From positions 326,410,322-326,474,321 of the forward strand of contig NC_135783.1 of the NCBI RefSeq assembly GCF_051106095.1: 64,000 nucleotides of DNA, written 5' to 3'. Position 1 is the stretch's first letter, and each line of letters begins with the position of its first letter. A program made the position numbers and the translations under genes. Source of the stretch: Pogona vitticeps. Taxonomy: Eukaryota > Chordata > Lepidosauria > Squamata > Agamidae. The notes beneath the pieces were generated by a model. That model saw only the letters and a program-made list of their open reading frames with translations. It was not told the origin of the DNA and did not search any database. Of the stretch, positions 35,201 to 44,650 are shown piece after piece.

Positions 35201-35737
35201 TCTGGTGCTGCTTGCAATACAGATTTTATGGAAATTATTTCATCTTCATTCTAGTATAATCTCTGATTTCCCATTAACCATAGATTCATTATCAGTTCTT
35301 TTGTTCCTCTGAACTAATTATTCCAGGTTTCCCTTGTCCTTTCATTGCTGAATGAGACATCTTGGATGGGTAGATAAATGATTGTTCTAAATACACGATT
35401 AAACAGGATCAATACTGCAGCCTTTTCAAAGAGCTTGGTTTGTCTCCAATCTCAACCCTGGTAATAAAATTACCACAAAGTAATGACAGATGTTTTAGCA
35501 AGGAGCACAATAATACACAACAATAAATGTCAGAGAACCACCCCCAGATGCATGTTGACGAGGCTTCAGACACACACAACGGAAGAGGAACTGATAAAAG
35601 ATGCACCTTTGTCTTTTGACATATAAACCAGCCCTGTCTTCCATCAATAAGTAGCTTTATCCAAAGGTCCAAAGGATCTCAAATGTGTGTTTGCAATGCA
35701 TAGCAAATGGTCTTATTTTATGATAAAGCCAGAATTG
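35201..35737. other. No recognisable feature
   Basis: Unique-looking DNA; short chance frames only. Confidence 0.4.
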
Positions 35738-35892
35738 TGGGATAGTGAGAGTTGAGGGATGTAGTGGCTGAGTTGGCTATGAGATCTACACTCTAGTCCC
35801 CACTGACTCATGAAACCCACAGGGTGAACTGGGTCCATTTACTTCCTTGCCCTGACATACCTTGCAAGGCTGTTGTGAGCAGCCCATGAAAA
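35738..35892 (+). mobile_element. Sauria-type SINE
   Basis: GGATGTAGTGGCTGAGTTGG is the A-box side and CTCTAGTCCCCACTGACTC the B-box side. They are followed by AAACCCACAGGGTGAACTGGG and CATACCTTGCAAGGCTGTTGTGAG, the diagnostic central body of Sauria SINEs (CCTCACAGGGTTGTTGTGAG). Decayed, 3' end missing. Confidence 0.7.
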
Positions 35893-35965
35893 TTTTTATT
35901 TATTTATTTTTTTATTGTATTTATACCCCGCCTATCTAGTCATTTCGACCACTCTAGGCGGCTAG
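35893..35965 (-). mobile_element. L2 LINE tail fragment
   Basis: (TTTA)n is followed by TTATACCCCGCCTATCTAGTC and GACCACTCTAGGCGGC, identical in layout to the L2 3' end at 14876. Only about 70 bp remains. Confidence 0.75.
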
Positions 35966-37345
35966 AAAAGCAGAAGATGTGTCAAGCATGAGTCTGGGAG
36001 CTGTGCTGTGCCAAGTGGATGACAGCGGAAATCTACACCCAATGACTCTGATTGGCAGGAGATTCCAACCTGGTGAGAGACATTTGTCTGCCATTGAGAG
36101 GGCGTGCCTATCTACTGTATGGACACTGCAAAAACTGAAGCCCTACATTTGGGGAAAGAAGTTCATCCTTTGCACCAACTATTTCCCTTTGGTGTAGCTA
36201 TAAACTATGAATTCCAATAACAGTAAACTTGCAAGATGGACACTGAACCTGCAAGACTTTGACTTTGTGATCCACAGCATAAAAGGGACTCCAAATGTGG
36301 TTGCTGACGCCTGGTTTCAAAGGCCAAATGACTAATGGGTGGATAAAAAAGTTTGTGATATTGTATTAAATGTTCTGTTTATGTAAGAGTTATGAAATAT
36401 GATTAAAGTGCAAAATTTGTTTAGATGTTGATGAACTGAGAGATGTATAATGATGGTCAAAATAATAGTGAGTAACCTTCTTAATGTAGATGTAATGTGA
36501 GTAATGCAAATGTTTAACCATATTCATTAAAGGTTTAAAGTTGTAAGTTTGATTTGGTGAACACAGTAATAGAGAGAAAAATTGTATTATAAGGTATGTA
36601 TAAGTAATGGCAAGTTGTATTCGCAAAGGCTTTCATGGCTGGGCTCTAATAGTTGTTGTGGGTTTTTCAGGCTCTTTGGCCATGTTCTGAAGGTTGTTCT
36701 TCCTAATGTTTTGCCAGTCTCTGTGGCCGGCATCTTCAGAGGACTGTCCTCAGAGTGCTGTCCTCTGAAGATGCCGGCCACAGAGACTGGCAAAATGTTA
36801 GGAAGAACAACCTTCAGAACACGGCCAAAGAGCCCGAAAAACCCACAACAACCATAATGATAAGTTACTGTTAAATTTGCATGTACTTAGCTGTTTGTTT
36901 ATGAGGGCAAACTGCTAGGTTTACCCTCATAAAACAAACTTATTAAGGGGGGAGGACAAAGCAGGCAATCACCCTGCTTTGGCTCATGTAGGTGGTTGTT
37001 TGCATACAGCAGCAGGAGCTGTTGGGAGGCGGAGCCAGAGAAACTAGAAGGGAGGGGTGAGTCAGAGTCTGGGGAGTTCTGTCAGGGAGAGTCAGAGATG
37101 AGAGTCTGCAGTAGAAATCAGTCTGTGGTAGTTATAGAGTGTGGCAGAGTTAGGAGTTAAAGGAGGCAGTTAAGACTGTGGAATTAATAGAGAGCTAAAA
37201 GAATTAAGAATGAAACAAGTTATTACTAAACTAATGAATACATTAAAGTCTGTGAAGAACCTGTTTTTCTACCACTCACTCACAGATTTACCTCTAGATA
37301 TTGGTGGTGTTGTCCACTATTTCGTGTTCTGAGTCCTAGTTCCTG
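35966..37345 (+). mobile_element. Ty3/gypsy LTR retrotransposon fossil (RNase H and probable LTR)
   Basis: The plus reading from 35979 (MSSMSLGAVLCQVDDSGNLH, RRFQPGERHLSAIERACLS, YIWGKKFILCTNY) and a following DFDFVIHSIKGTPNVVADA block are the RNase H region of Ty3/gypsy polyproteins. A purine tract at about 36945-36957 precedes a segment to about 37343 with a polyadenylation-like ATTAAA near 37230, a probable 3' LTR. Gag, protease and most of RT are absent, and the copy is broken. A palindromic Penelope-like insertion sits at about 36618-36854. Confidence 0.72.
36618..36854. mobile_element. Penelope-like (type 1) terminal repeat, head-to-head palindrome
   Basis: A reverse copy (36622-36744) and a forward copy (36759-36854) of the same 100-120-bp unit face each other across a 14-bp centre. 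The forward copy reads CTCTGAAGATGCCGGCCACA, then GGAAGAACAACCTTCAG and GGCCAAAGAGCCCGAAAAAC. The unit recurs at 50243 and 63470. The layout (CTGAAGA, stem, A-rich box) is a hammerhead-like motif of Penelope elements. TAATG-x2-AAGTT at both borders may be a worn target duplication. Confidence 0.7.
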
Positions 37346-37565
37346 CACCCTGGTGGAATGTAAATTGAAAAATTCAAGTCTTAAAAAAATCCAGTTTATG
37401 AATTTGGGATATTGTGCTTCTGTATCCATGATTCAAAATGATCAGATATTGCTGCACCAATATTACACCTGCATTGCCAGTAGGAAAAAGGATGCCAAAC
37501 TTTACATAGCAAAGGGCAGCCATAATGTTAACAACACCAATGGCAGCAGTCTAGATGTTCTACAA

Positions 37566-37701
37566 CAGTGGTCCCCAACCTTGGGCCTCCAGATGTTCTT
37601 GGACTTCAACTCCCAGAAATCTTGGCCAGCAGAGGTGGTGGTGAAGGCTTCTGGGAGCTGTAGTCCAAGAACATCTGGATGCCCAAGGTTGGGGACCACT
37701 G
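37566..37701. mobile_element. hAT MITE 1
   Basis: A 136-bp near-perfect palindrome starting CAGTGGTCCCCAACCTTGG and ending CCAAGGTTGGGGACCACTG, with arms meeting around GGCCAGCAGAGGTGGTGG. Flanked by TTCTACAA (37558-37565) and TTCTACAG (37702-37709), an 8-bp duplication with one difference. Non-coding. Confidence 0.9.
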
Positions 37702-37709
37702 TTCTACAG

Positions 37710-37847
37710 CAGTGGTTCCCAACTTTGAATAACCTAAGTATTCTTGGACTGCAGTTCTCAGACACCTTCATCACTAGCTATGCTGGTCATAGTTTCTGGG
37801 AACTGCAGTTCAAGAACACCTGGGTTAATCAAGGTTGGGAACCACTG
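37710..37847. mobile_element. hAT MITE 2
   Basis: A 138-bp palindrome starting CAGTGGTTCCCAACTTTG and ending AGGTTGGGAACCACTG. Left flank TTCTACAG (37702-37709) is shared with MITE 1; right flank GTCTGCAG (37848-37855) matches at six of eight positions. It is a sister subfamily of MITE 1 and more diverged between its arms. Confidence 0.88.
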
Positions 37848-38130
37848 GTCTGCAGGATACCTTATTGTGCTTACTACCACTCACAAAGTGACACCAAGCA
37901 AAGGAAAATCCCAGAAGCTGTCTCCTTTTTACATCAGTTCACCACTATTCGCCTGAACACAAAGCAATTGTCATGGCTGTTTTTGACAAGTTTGAAATTC
38001 AGTTGCAAAGTTTTAAGTCTTTGTTTGGGCTACCCCCATTTTTAGAAATGCCTTGAGGAATGCTTATTTCCTCTGCTGCACAATAATATCACTGCACTTT
38101 CATGCAGTGATAATAAATGAATAAAGTAGC

Positions 38131-38555
38131 AATTATGTTTTATGAGGATTCTTCAAAAGGATAAATTAATGGACCTGCACCTGATGCAATGATTCTGCAG
38201 ATTTCAGAAATGGATTCAGTGTTTTTACACATTCTCCATGTATGCACATGTTGACAAAAAGATCTTTCAGAGAACACATCACAGATGTGGAAGTAGAAAA
38301 TTTTTACACAGCTGGCCAAATGTTGGCTAGGTATAGTTGCTTAAATATCAGATCTTTCTCATGGAGCTAACAAGATCCATAGGCATTATCTTAAAATATG
38401 TCCTGCTCCAAGTAATATATATATATATATTGTGATCTCATTTACACGTAGAATACAAAGATGCTTTTCTAGCTCTTTTGATATTGCAGCCAAAGCACCA
38501 TTTGCAGCCAGAAGAATTTTAGTTTTCTTTGCCATAGTTTCTCAATCTCAGTCTC
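38131..38555. other. No recognisable feature
   Basis: AT-rich DNA with a short (AT)n near 38417. No repeat family recognised. Confidence 0.4.
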
Positions 38556-38730
38556 CTCTGGCAGGTGCCAACTCAGAGGTGGTGCCAGGAGGAGACAGGG
38601 CAGGGGAGTTGGAGCACTGCATTTGAGTGGGTGCCAACTGGAGGAAGTGGGGCTGGGAAGCACCAAATACCTCTTTGCTGAATGACGAACCAGCATGTAC
38701 CGCCGAACTGACAGTTTGTTCCTATTTCTA
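38556..38730. mobile_element. hAT-type MITE fragment, relative of 8706-8840
   Basis: GTGGTGCCAGGAGGAGACAGG, GAAGCACCAAATACCTCTTTG and GACGAACCAGCATGTACC follow the same order as at 8760-8840. No termini. Confidence 0.4.
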
Positions 38731-38788
38731 GTCCTGAGTGATTGTTCCCAAATAAGTTCCTTGTGGTTTGTATTGAGATTTTCTTGTA

Positions 38789-39222
38789 CAGTGGTGACCC
38801 GCATAGCGACGTTAATCCGTTCCGGATTAATCGTCGCTATGCAGAAACATTGCTAAACGGGATGGAAAAAGCCAAAGGAACGCATTAAACTTCGTTTAAT
38901 GCATTCCTATGGCTCCCAAACTCACAGTTCAGCAAAGTTCCTCCATAGCGCCGCCATTTTCGTGCCCTCGGTAAGCGAGAGCAGGGCGCGAAAACACTTG
39001 CAGTGGCCATTTTGGGCACCCGGTGGCCATTTTGGAACCGCCAATCAGCTGTTTAAAAAAACATCGCAATGCAAAGATCGGTAAGCGAAACGCTTACTGG
39101 TCATCGCAATGCGATGTTTTACCCATTAAAACATCGCAATGCGATCGCATTAGCGATTTAAAAAATAGATCGCTATGCAAATTAATTGTTAAACAGTGCG
39201 CTCATTATGTGAGGCACCACTG
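38789..39222. mobile_element. Tigger-like (TcMar) MITE, copy c
   Basis: CAGTGGTGACCCGCATAGCGA at the left and GTGAGGCACCACTG at the right, flanked by TA (38787-38788, 39223-39224). The subterminal GGATTAATCGTCGCTATGC hairpin matches copy a. 434 bp, non-coding. Confidence 0.85.
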
Positions 39223-39224
39223 TA

Positions 39225-39547
39225 TATGTAGATATTTATAGGTTTTCTTCTCCTCTAAGCATTGAACTAGCTATCCACCAGTGAGCTCATTTTTATTGTT
39301 GTTTGTAGCAGCAGCAGCAGCAGTTGTATTAATACTCTTAATTAGGGGTTTGGATTCTTATGTCACCCAAAGATAGCCAATTTTCCTTTTACAACAACAA
39401 TTTTAAGAACAACATAGTGCAATAAGATGAGTTGTTCAGATGTCCAAGTATTTATCTGTCAAAATATTTTTTTATGGCGTGTACACTCTTATTATATTAA
39501 ATGGGAAGCAGATTCTTGTTTTGTTGTGTGTGGATTATACAAACAAT
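39225..39547. other. No recognisable feature
   Basis: AT-rich flank of the BovB insertion with a short (CAG)n at 39307. Nothing else recognised. Confidence 0.4.
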
Positions 39548-39930
39548 ATGAGGAAAGATATCCCCTTCATGGATTGCTGCCTTGTCGTGTCGAAGGGGCT
39601 TGAGTAGCTCAGAGAAGCTATGGGCTATGCCGTGCAGGGACACCCAAGACGGACAGGACATAGTGGAGAGTTCCGACTAAACGCAATCCACCTGGAGTAG
39701 GAACTGGCAATGCCACTCCAGTATCTTTGCCAAGAACGCCCCATGATCAGAAACAAAAGGATAAAAGATATGACGCTGGAAGATGGGACCCTCAGGTCGG
39801 AAGGCGTCCAACATGCTACTGAGGAAGAGCGGAGGACAAGTACAAGTAGCTCCAGAGCTAATGAAGTGGTTGGGCCAAAGCCGAAAGGATGCTCAGCTGT
39901 GGACGTGCCTGGAAGTGAAAGGAAAATCCA

Positions 39931-40182
39931 ATGCTGCAAAAAAAAAAAAAAAAATACTGCATAGGAACCTGGAATGTAAGATCTATGAACCTTGGGAAGC
40001 TGGAGGTGGTCAAACAGGAGATGGCAAGAATAAACATCAACATCCTGGGCATCAGTGAACTAAAATGGACAGGAATGGGCGAATTCAGCTCAGATGATTA
40101 TCATATCTACTATTGTGGGCAAGAATCCCATAGAAGGAATGGAGTAGTCTTCATAGTCAACAAAAGAGTGGGAAAAATGTAA
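39931..40182 (+). pseudogene. BovB endonuclease, N-terminal part
   Basis: The frame reads CIGTWNVRSMNLGKLEVVKQEMARININILGISELKWTGMGEFSSDDYHIYYCGQESHRRNGVVFIVNKRVGKM. This is the start of the APE-like endonuclease, which nicks target DNA for reverse transcription. GTWNVRSMN and ISELKWTG carry conserved Asn and Glu residues of the fold. The frame stops at 40182 and the rest of the domain continues in another frame. Confidence 0.85.
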
Positions 40183-41306
40183 TGGGATACAATCTCAAAA
40201 ATGATAGAATGATGTCAATACGAATCCAAGGCAGACCTTTCAACATCACAAGAATCCAAGTTTATGCACCAACCACCACTGCTGAGGAGACTGAAATTGA
40301 ACAGTTTTATGAAGATTTACAACACCTTCTAGAACTGACACCAAAGAAAGATGTTCTTCTCATTCTAGGGGACTGGAATGCTAAAGTAGGGAGCCAAGAG
40401 ATAAAAGGAACAACAGGGAAGTTTGGTCTAGGTGTTCAAAAGGAAGCAGGGCAAAAGCTAATAGAGTTTTGTCAAGAGAATAAGCTGGTCATCACAAACA
40501 CTCTTTTCCAACAACACAAGAGGCGACTCTATACATGGAAATCACCAGATGGGCAATATCGAAATCAGATTGATTATATTCTGTGCACCCAAAGATGGAG
40601 AAGCTCTATACAGTCAGCAAAAACAAGACCTGGAGCTGACTGCAGCTCTGATCATCAGCTTCTCATAGCAAAATTCAAGCTTAAACTGAAGAGAGTAGGA
40701 AAAACCACTGGGCCACTCACGTATAATCTAAACCAAATCCCCTATGAGTACACAGTGGCAGTAAGGAACAGATTTAAGGAACTAGATTTGGTGGACAGAG
40801 TGCCTGAAGAACTTTGGATAGAGGCTCGTAACATTGTCCAGGAGGCAGCAACAAAAACCATCCCAAAGAAAAGGAAATGCAAGATAGCAAAATGGCTGTC
40901 CAACGAGGCCTTAGAAATAGCAGAGAGGAGAAGGGAAGCAAAATGCAAGGGAGATAGGGAAAGTTGCAGAAAGTTTGACACAACCCTTGTAATGAGGGTG
41001 AAAGAGGAGAGTGCAGAAAACGGTCTAAAACTCAACATCAAAAAAACTAAGATCATGGCCACTGGTCCCATCACCTCCTGGGAAATAGAAGGGGAAGATA
41101 TGGAGGCAGTGACACATTTTATTTTCCTGGGCTCCATGATCACTGCAGATGGAGACAGCAGCCACGAAATTAAAAGACGCCTGCTTCTTGGGAGGAAAGC
41201 GATGACAAATCTTGACAGCATCTTAAAAAGCAGAGACATCGCCTTGCCAACAAAAGTCCGAATAGTCAAAGCTATGGTTTTTTCCTGTTGTGATGTATGG
41301 AAGTGA
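40182..41306 (+). pseudogene. BovB ORF: rest of endonuclease fused to post-RT region (374 codons)
   Basis: Residues 1-161 complete the APE-like endonuclease: GDWNAKVG at 63-70, TWKSPDG at 118-124, QIDYIL at 129-134 and the catalytic SDHQLL at 156-161. Residues about 162-265 are the linker (VPEELWIEARNIVQEAATKTIPKK). At SCRKF (about 265) the deletion joins directly to DTTLVMRVKEESAENGLKLNIKKTKIM, the segment just after YADD. The frame stays open across the junction and ends at 41306 near DVWK, just before the next frame resumes. The joined product would lack polymerase activity. Confidence 0.9.
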
Positions 41307-41706
41307 GAGCTGGACCATAAAGAAAGCAGACCGCCGAAGAATTGATGCCTTTGAATTGTGGTGCTGGAGGAGACTCTTGAGAATCCCGTGGACTGCAAGG
41401 AGAACAAACCTATCAATTCTAAAGGAAATCAACCCTGAGTGCTCACTGGAAGGACAGATCCTGAAGCTGAGGCTCCAGTACTTTGGCCATCTCATGAGAA
41501 GAAAAGACTCCCTGGAAAAGACCCTGATGTTGGGAAAGTGTGATGGCAAGAGGAGAAGGGGACAACCGAGGATGAGATGGCTGGACAGTGTCTGCGAAGC
41601 AACCAACATGAATTTGACACAACTCCGGGTGGCAGTAGAAGATAGGAGGGCCTGGCGTGCTCTGGTCCATGGGGTCACGAAGAGTCGGACACGACTAAAT
41701 GACTAA
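41290..41706 (+). pseudogene. BovB ORF C-terminal part (138 codons)
   Basis: Reads MMYGSESWTIKKADRRRIDAFELWCWRRLLRIPWTARRTN, then LKLRLQYFGHLMRRKDSLEKTLMLG, RRRGQPRMRWLDSV and RRAWRALVHGVTKSRTRLND, the full BovB C-terminus with its normal stop. It is one frame off the preceding ORF. The end overlaps the 3' sequence that BovB-dependent SINEs imitate. Confidence 0.9.
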
Positions 41707-41795
41707 ACGACGACAACGATGAGGAAAGATATACAAAAGATATTTAGTCCCTTACGCTAAAATTATACAAAAAGCAAGAAGATAACCTGGACGCA

Positions 41796-41858
41796 ATGAT
41801 CCACAGGGTCCCTTCCAGCCCTGCAGTTCTCAGGTGATGATAGTGATGATTAGATTTA
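41796..41858 (+). mobile_element. SINE 3' end with CR1-like tail
   Basis: ATGATCCACAGGGTCCCTTCC, AGCCCTGCAGTTCTCAGG and (TGATGA)n match the complement of the SINE tails at 57065 and 62120. Confidence 0.6.
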
Positions 41859-42738
41859 ACTCCATCACATCCTTTAAGTCTCAGCCTCTGTTGCAGACTC
41901 TGTGCCAGCCACCGGAGGCAGAAGCTGCTCAGTGTTGTAGCATTTATCAATGTAAATCTTCCTAATCATATGACTTCTTCCATGTCTTACAAGGAATCCT
42001 TGCCAAGAAATATATTTTATCCTTTGCATGTTCCTCCCCTTTTGCCAGGTTCCCATCTCTTCATGATTTGGGCTGCACATCTGTAGAACATCATCAACTG
42101 AACCACAAACATCATTTGTTATGCTGTAATTATATTTCTCATGCAGTCATTTTTTGCAGATCAATCAACAACACACCACAGTGTGGGATCTGCCATAACT
42201 TGTGCGGGTCACACAGTAGCTTGCAGACTCCCTTAGGAATTGTTGGTTTTCATGGTTTCAGGTCCCTGGCACTAAACTACACAAAGATACAGAAGTTGGG
42301 AAAAGCCCAAGATTTATTTTTACACTTTTAAATTCATTGCAGACTTTGTGGGCCAATGCTGGAGCATTTGCTGCCATTCGACTTCAGCTTGATTTCCGAT
42401 GGCTTCTTTCCCTCTTTGAACACAAGCCTTTCAAATCCCTTGATCATTCATTAAGCTGATTAATAATGGAAATACATTAATGATAAATCATTGTGTGCTT
42501 GATCAATGCATACAAAATAGTCCTTAAAAACAAAGCAAATTCTGCTTGCAGTTTCCTGACAATTCCTTTATTGGAGAGGTGGGTGACCTCCAGAGGCCCA
42601 GGGTTGTACCCATGCATCCTGGGATGTTGTACAGAATTGCACACATTTTTGTGATCCTTACGATTTGTTCCAAAAAAAAATTCTTACAAAAAGATGAAGT
42701 AATTAAAGAGCTCCCTTGTTCCTTCTAGTGGACAAATA

Positions 42739-42741
<3 letters not shown>

Positions 42742-42805
<64 letters not shown>
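42742..42805. repeat. (GA)n microsatellite
   Basis: About 32 uninterrupted GA units. Confidence 0.98.
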
Positions 42806-42807
<2 letters not shown>

Positions 42808-43094
42808 GGCTGGATGCATGATGATTCTGGGTAGCCTCAAAACATGACAACATTGCCAACCCACCCACCCTACAGAGTGCACGGAGACCTTTTGAGCCCT
42901 TAAAAAGATATGAGTGTGGGATGCTGGGGCCTAAAGAGTTGTTTTGGAATTGCAAATCTCACCTGTCCTTACCTTTATACATATCCCTGTGGTTGTGCGG
43001 TTGTGATGGGATGGCATAGACAATAAACAGTGACAATGCATTGTTAACACAGAAATTGGACTATCAAGATGATAATGTGGCATAGCATGTTGAC

Positions 43095-43150
43095 CCAGAA
43101 AAGCTGGCATTGAAACAAATATGTTAGTCTTTAAGATGCTATAACATTTT
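43095..43150 (+). mobile_element. Penelope-like (type 2) tail fragment
   Basis: AACAAATATGTTAGTCTTTAAG and ATGCTATAAC resemble the AAATTTGTTAGTCTTTAAGGTGC tail of the type-2 family, seen in reverse at 63750. Confidence 0.45.
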
Positions 43151-43429
43151 GTTGGTTGCTTTCTCCCTCCCTCCCGCTCTCTTTCTCACTTTAATTTTAT
43201 CTGAAATAAAGTAACACTGTTACCTGTCGGGAAACTACAAGAGAATTATTTAAGTTTAATGTTGAGAACGGATATTGAAACTGTGAAGAATCTGCTACAT
43301 TTCGGCCTAATCATTCATAAAAATTGTCAATTCTAAGAAGGCAAAATGAGTTGCTGTTGGGTGTCTCTTTTTTTGTTGCTGTTGTTATCGTTATTTTACT
43401 TTGGTTATTGCTATTTCATTTGTTCACTA

Positions 43430-43528
43430 ACATGGTGAGTAGGTGGATTTTAAGTACTCTAAACTGTCCAAAATAGTGGCTTGCCACTAGGTAGGTGGTA
43501 TATAAGTGCTATTGATTAATTAAGACTT
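43430..43528 (+). mobile_element. L2-like LINE tail
   Basis: GTGGCTTGCCACTAGGTAGGTG and GTATATAAGTGCTATTGATTAA have the layout of the L2 3' end at 46690-46740. Confidence 0.45.
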
Positions 43529-43534
43529 AGAGAG

Positions 43535-43665
43535 GCAACCATGAACGAAGTAAAAAAGATGTGTAAGATTGTGCCACTGTAATAAAAAATTGAGATCACC
43601 CAGACTGTGGTGGTCTTGATTAGTATATATGGATGTGAAAATTGATCTGTTAGGAAAGATGATAT
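43535..43665 (+). mobile_element. Old RTE-type LINE fragment
   Basis: A plus reading gives VVLISIYGCENWSVRKDD, equivalent to the VMYGSESWTIKKAD block of BovB. Highly decayed and isolated. Confidence 0.5.
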
Positions 43666-44039
43666 GAAAAAAAATATATGATTCATCTGACAGGTGGCAT
43701 TCGGAAAAGGTTCAACAGATACTATGCTCTAACCAAAATACATAATGTAGGTTTTAAATCAAATGAAGCCTGAGCTCTCATTAGAATTTAAAATGTCTAC
43801 CTTAAGAAATCTGGATCAGCTTTGATTTTTAAAGCAGACCAAAACATGTTTTATATTATGCCATCTTTGTTCCTGATAATCTGTATCACATGATTTTTCA
43901 AAACTTTATATTTTTCGCTCTCTCTTTTTCCAACAACAGTTTAAAATGATTAAACCGACATTATCATACTTTGGATATATTCCTTCTTCATATCTGAGCA
44001 TTGCACCAGTTTAAGTTATAGATGTGCATGAAATATAGG
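43666..44039. other. No recognisable feature
   Basis: May include further decayed RTE sequence joining the fragments on either side, but nothing can be supported. Confidence 0.35.
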
Positions 44040-44285
44040 TAAAATTAAAGGCAAATTAAAATCTTAACTGGCTGCGTTTGAGCGTATTCACTGGAAAAGA
44101 CAATAATGCTAGCAAAAGTGGAAAACAGTAGAAGAAAATGAGGGTTTAAAATGGAATTGACTGACAAAAAAGGAAGCCAAGGCTCTTAGTCTGCAAGATC
44201 TGCGTAGAAGTGTTAATATTAGGACCTCTTGGAAGTAATTATTCATATAGTCACCAAAAATTAGAAGCAACTTAAGAGCAGCCTT
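44040..44285 (+). mobile_element. Old RTE-type LINE 3' end
   Basis: Readings GKDNNASKSG and MELTDKK-like, and the 3' end CATATAGTCACCAAAAATTAG with AAGCAACTTAAGAGCA, parallel the 3' part of the old RTE copy at 27640-27890. Probably the same lineage as 43535-43665. Confidence 0.5.
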
Positions 44286-44514
44286 ACTTAGACATGAAAA
44301 CTATTGTTGGGAAGTATGCAGTGCAGAAAACTTGCTGAGAAAAAGTTGGTTTCAGCCTGAGGAATTGCTGAATAGGACCCTCTTCATGGGAATTTGGCAC
44401 ATGAAGCTTTACTTCTGGTAAAAATAATGGTATAGAAATGTAACACATAAATCTGAGTCTCTGCTGTTGGTTACATTTTTGATGCATTTTTGCAAGCAAC
44501 TGTGTTTGACTTGG

Positions 44515-44650
44515 TTTTATGTCGTGAATACTTTGTTATTGTTATGCAGTTTCTTATTGTTTTATACAGTGACCTCAACCCTTGAGGGTCCTTCTAGACA
44601 GAAAGCATGCTATGAATAAATATCCAACAAAAATATAAATACATGATTTT
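44515..44650 (+). mobile_element. L2-like LINE tail
   Basis: TTCTTATTGTTTTATACAGTGA, CCTTGAGGGTCCTTCTAGAC and GCTATGAATAAATATCC follow the L2 3' untranslated layout. Confidence 0.45.

Larger units (their letters stand above)
37358..38130 (+). repeat. Unclassified dispersed repeat, main copy (with two MITEs inside)
   Basis: 37358-37565 aligns in reverse complement with 47950-48182 over its whole length: TTTATGAATTTGGGATATTG against TTTATGAATGTGGGATGTTG, ATGATTCAAAA, TGCATTGCCAG, GGATGCCAA, GGCAGCAGTC. After the two MITEs the match continues for about 35 bp. The right part aligns with 34185-35190. I cannot assign a family. The frame through HQYYTCIASRKKDAK is similar to the AQYCVCIANRRKDAK frame of the other copy, so it may derive from a coding sequence. 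Confidence 0.6.
39562..41718 (+). mobile_element. BovB LINE with both ends and target duplication, RT core deleted
   Basis: The element starts CCCCTTCATGGATTGC and ends GACTAAACGACGACAACG. It is flanked by a perfect 14-bp repeat, ATGAGGAAAGATAT, at 39548-39561 and 41719-41732. At 2157 bp it is about a third shorter than intact BovB (roughly 3.2 kb). The loss lies at about 40977-41000, where SCRKF jumps directly into the segment after YADD, removing the RT fingers and palm. Both ends and the duplication survive, so the deletion happened either before or after a normal full-length insertion. A 15-16-bp A run at 39938-39954 replaces a short A-rich stretch of other copies. Confidence 0.95.
41860..43420. 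other. No recognisable feature apart from a microsatellite
   Basis: Unique-looking sequence with a (GA)n run. Part of a Penelope-like tail may lie near 43100-43145. No exon-like block seen. Confidence 0.4.

Noticed and set aside
37353-38045. 230-codon plus-strand open frame
   Set aside because: Runs through an unclassified repeat and two MITE palindromes; not a single gene.
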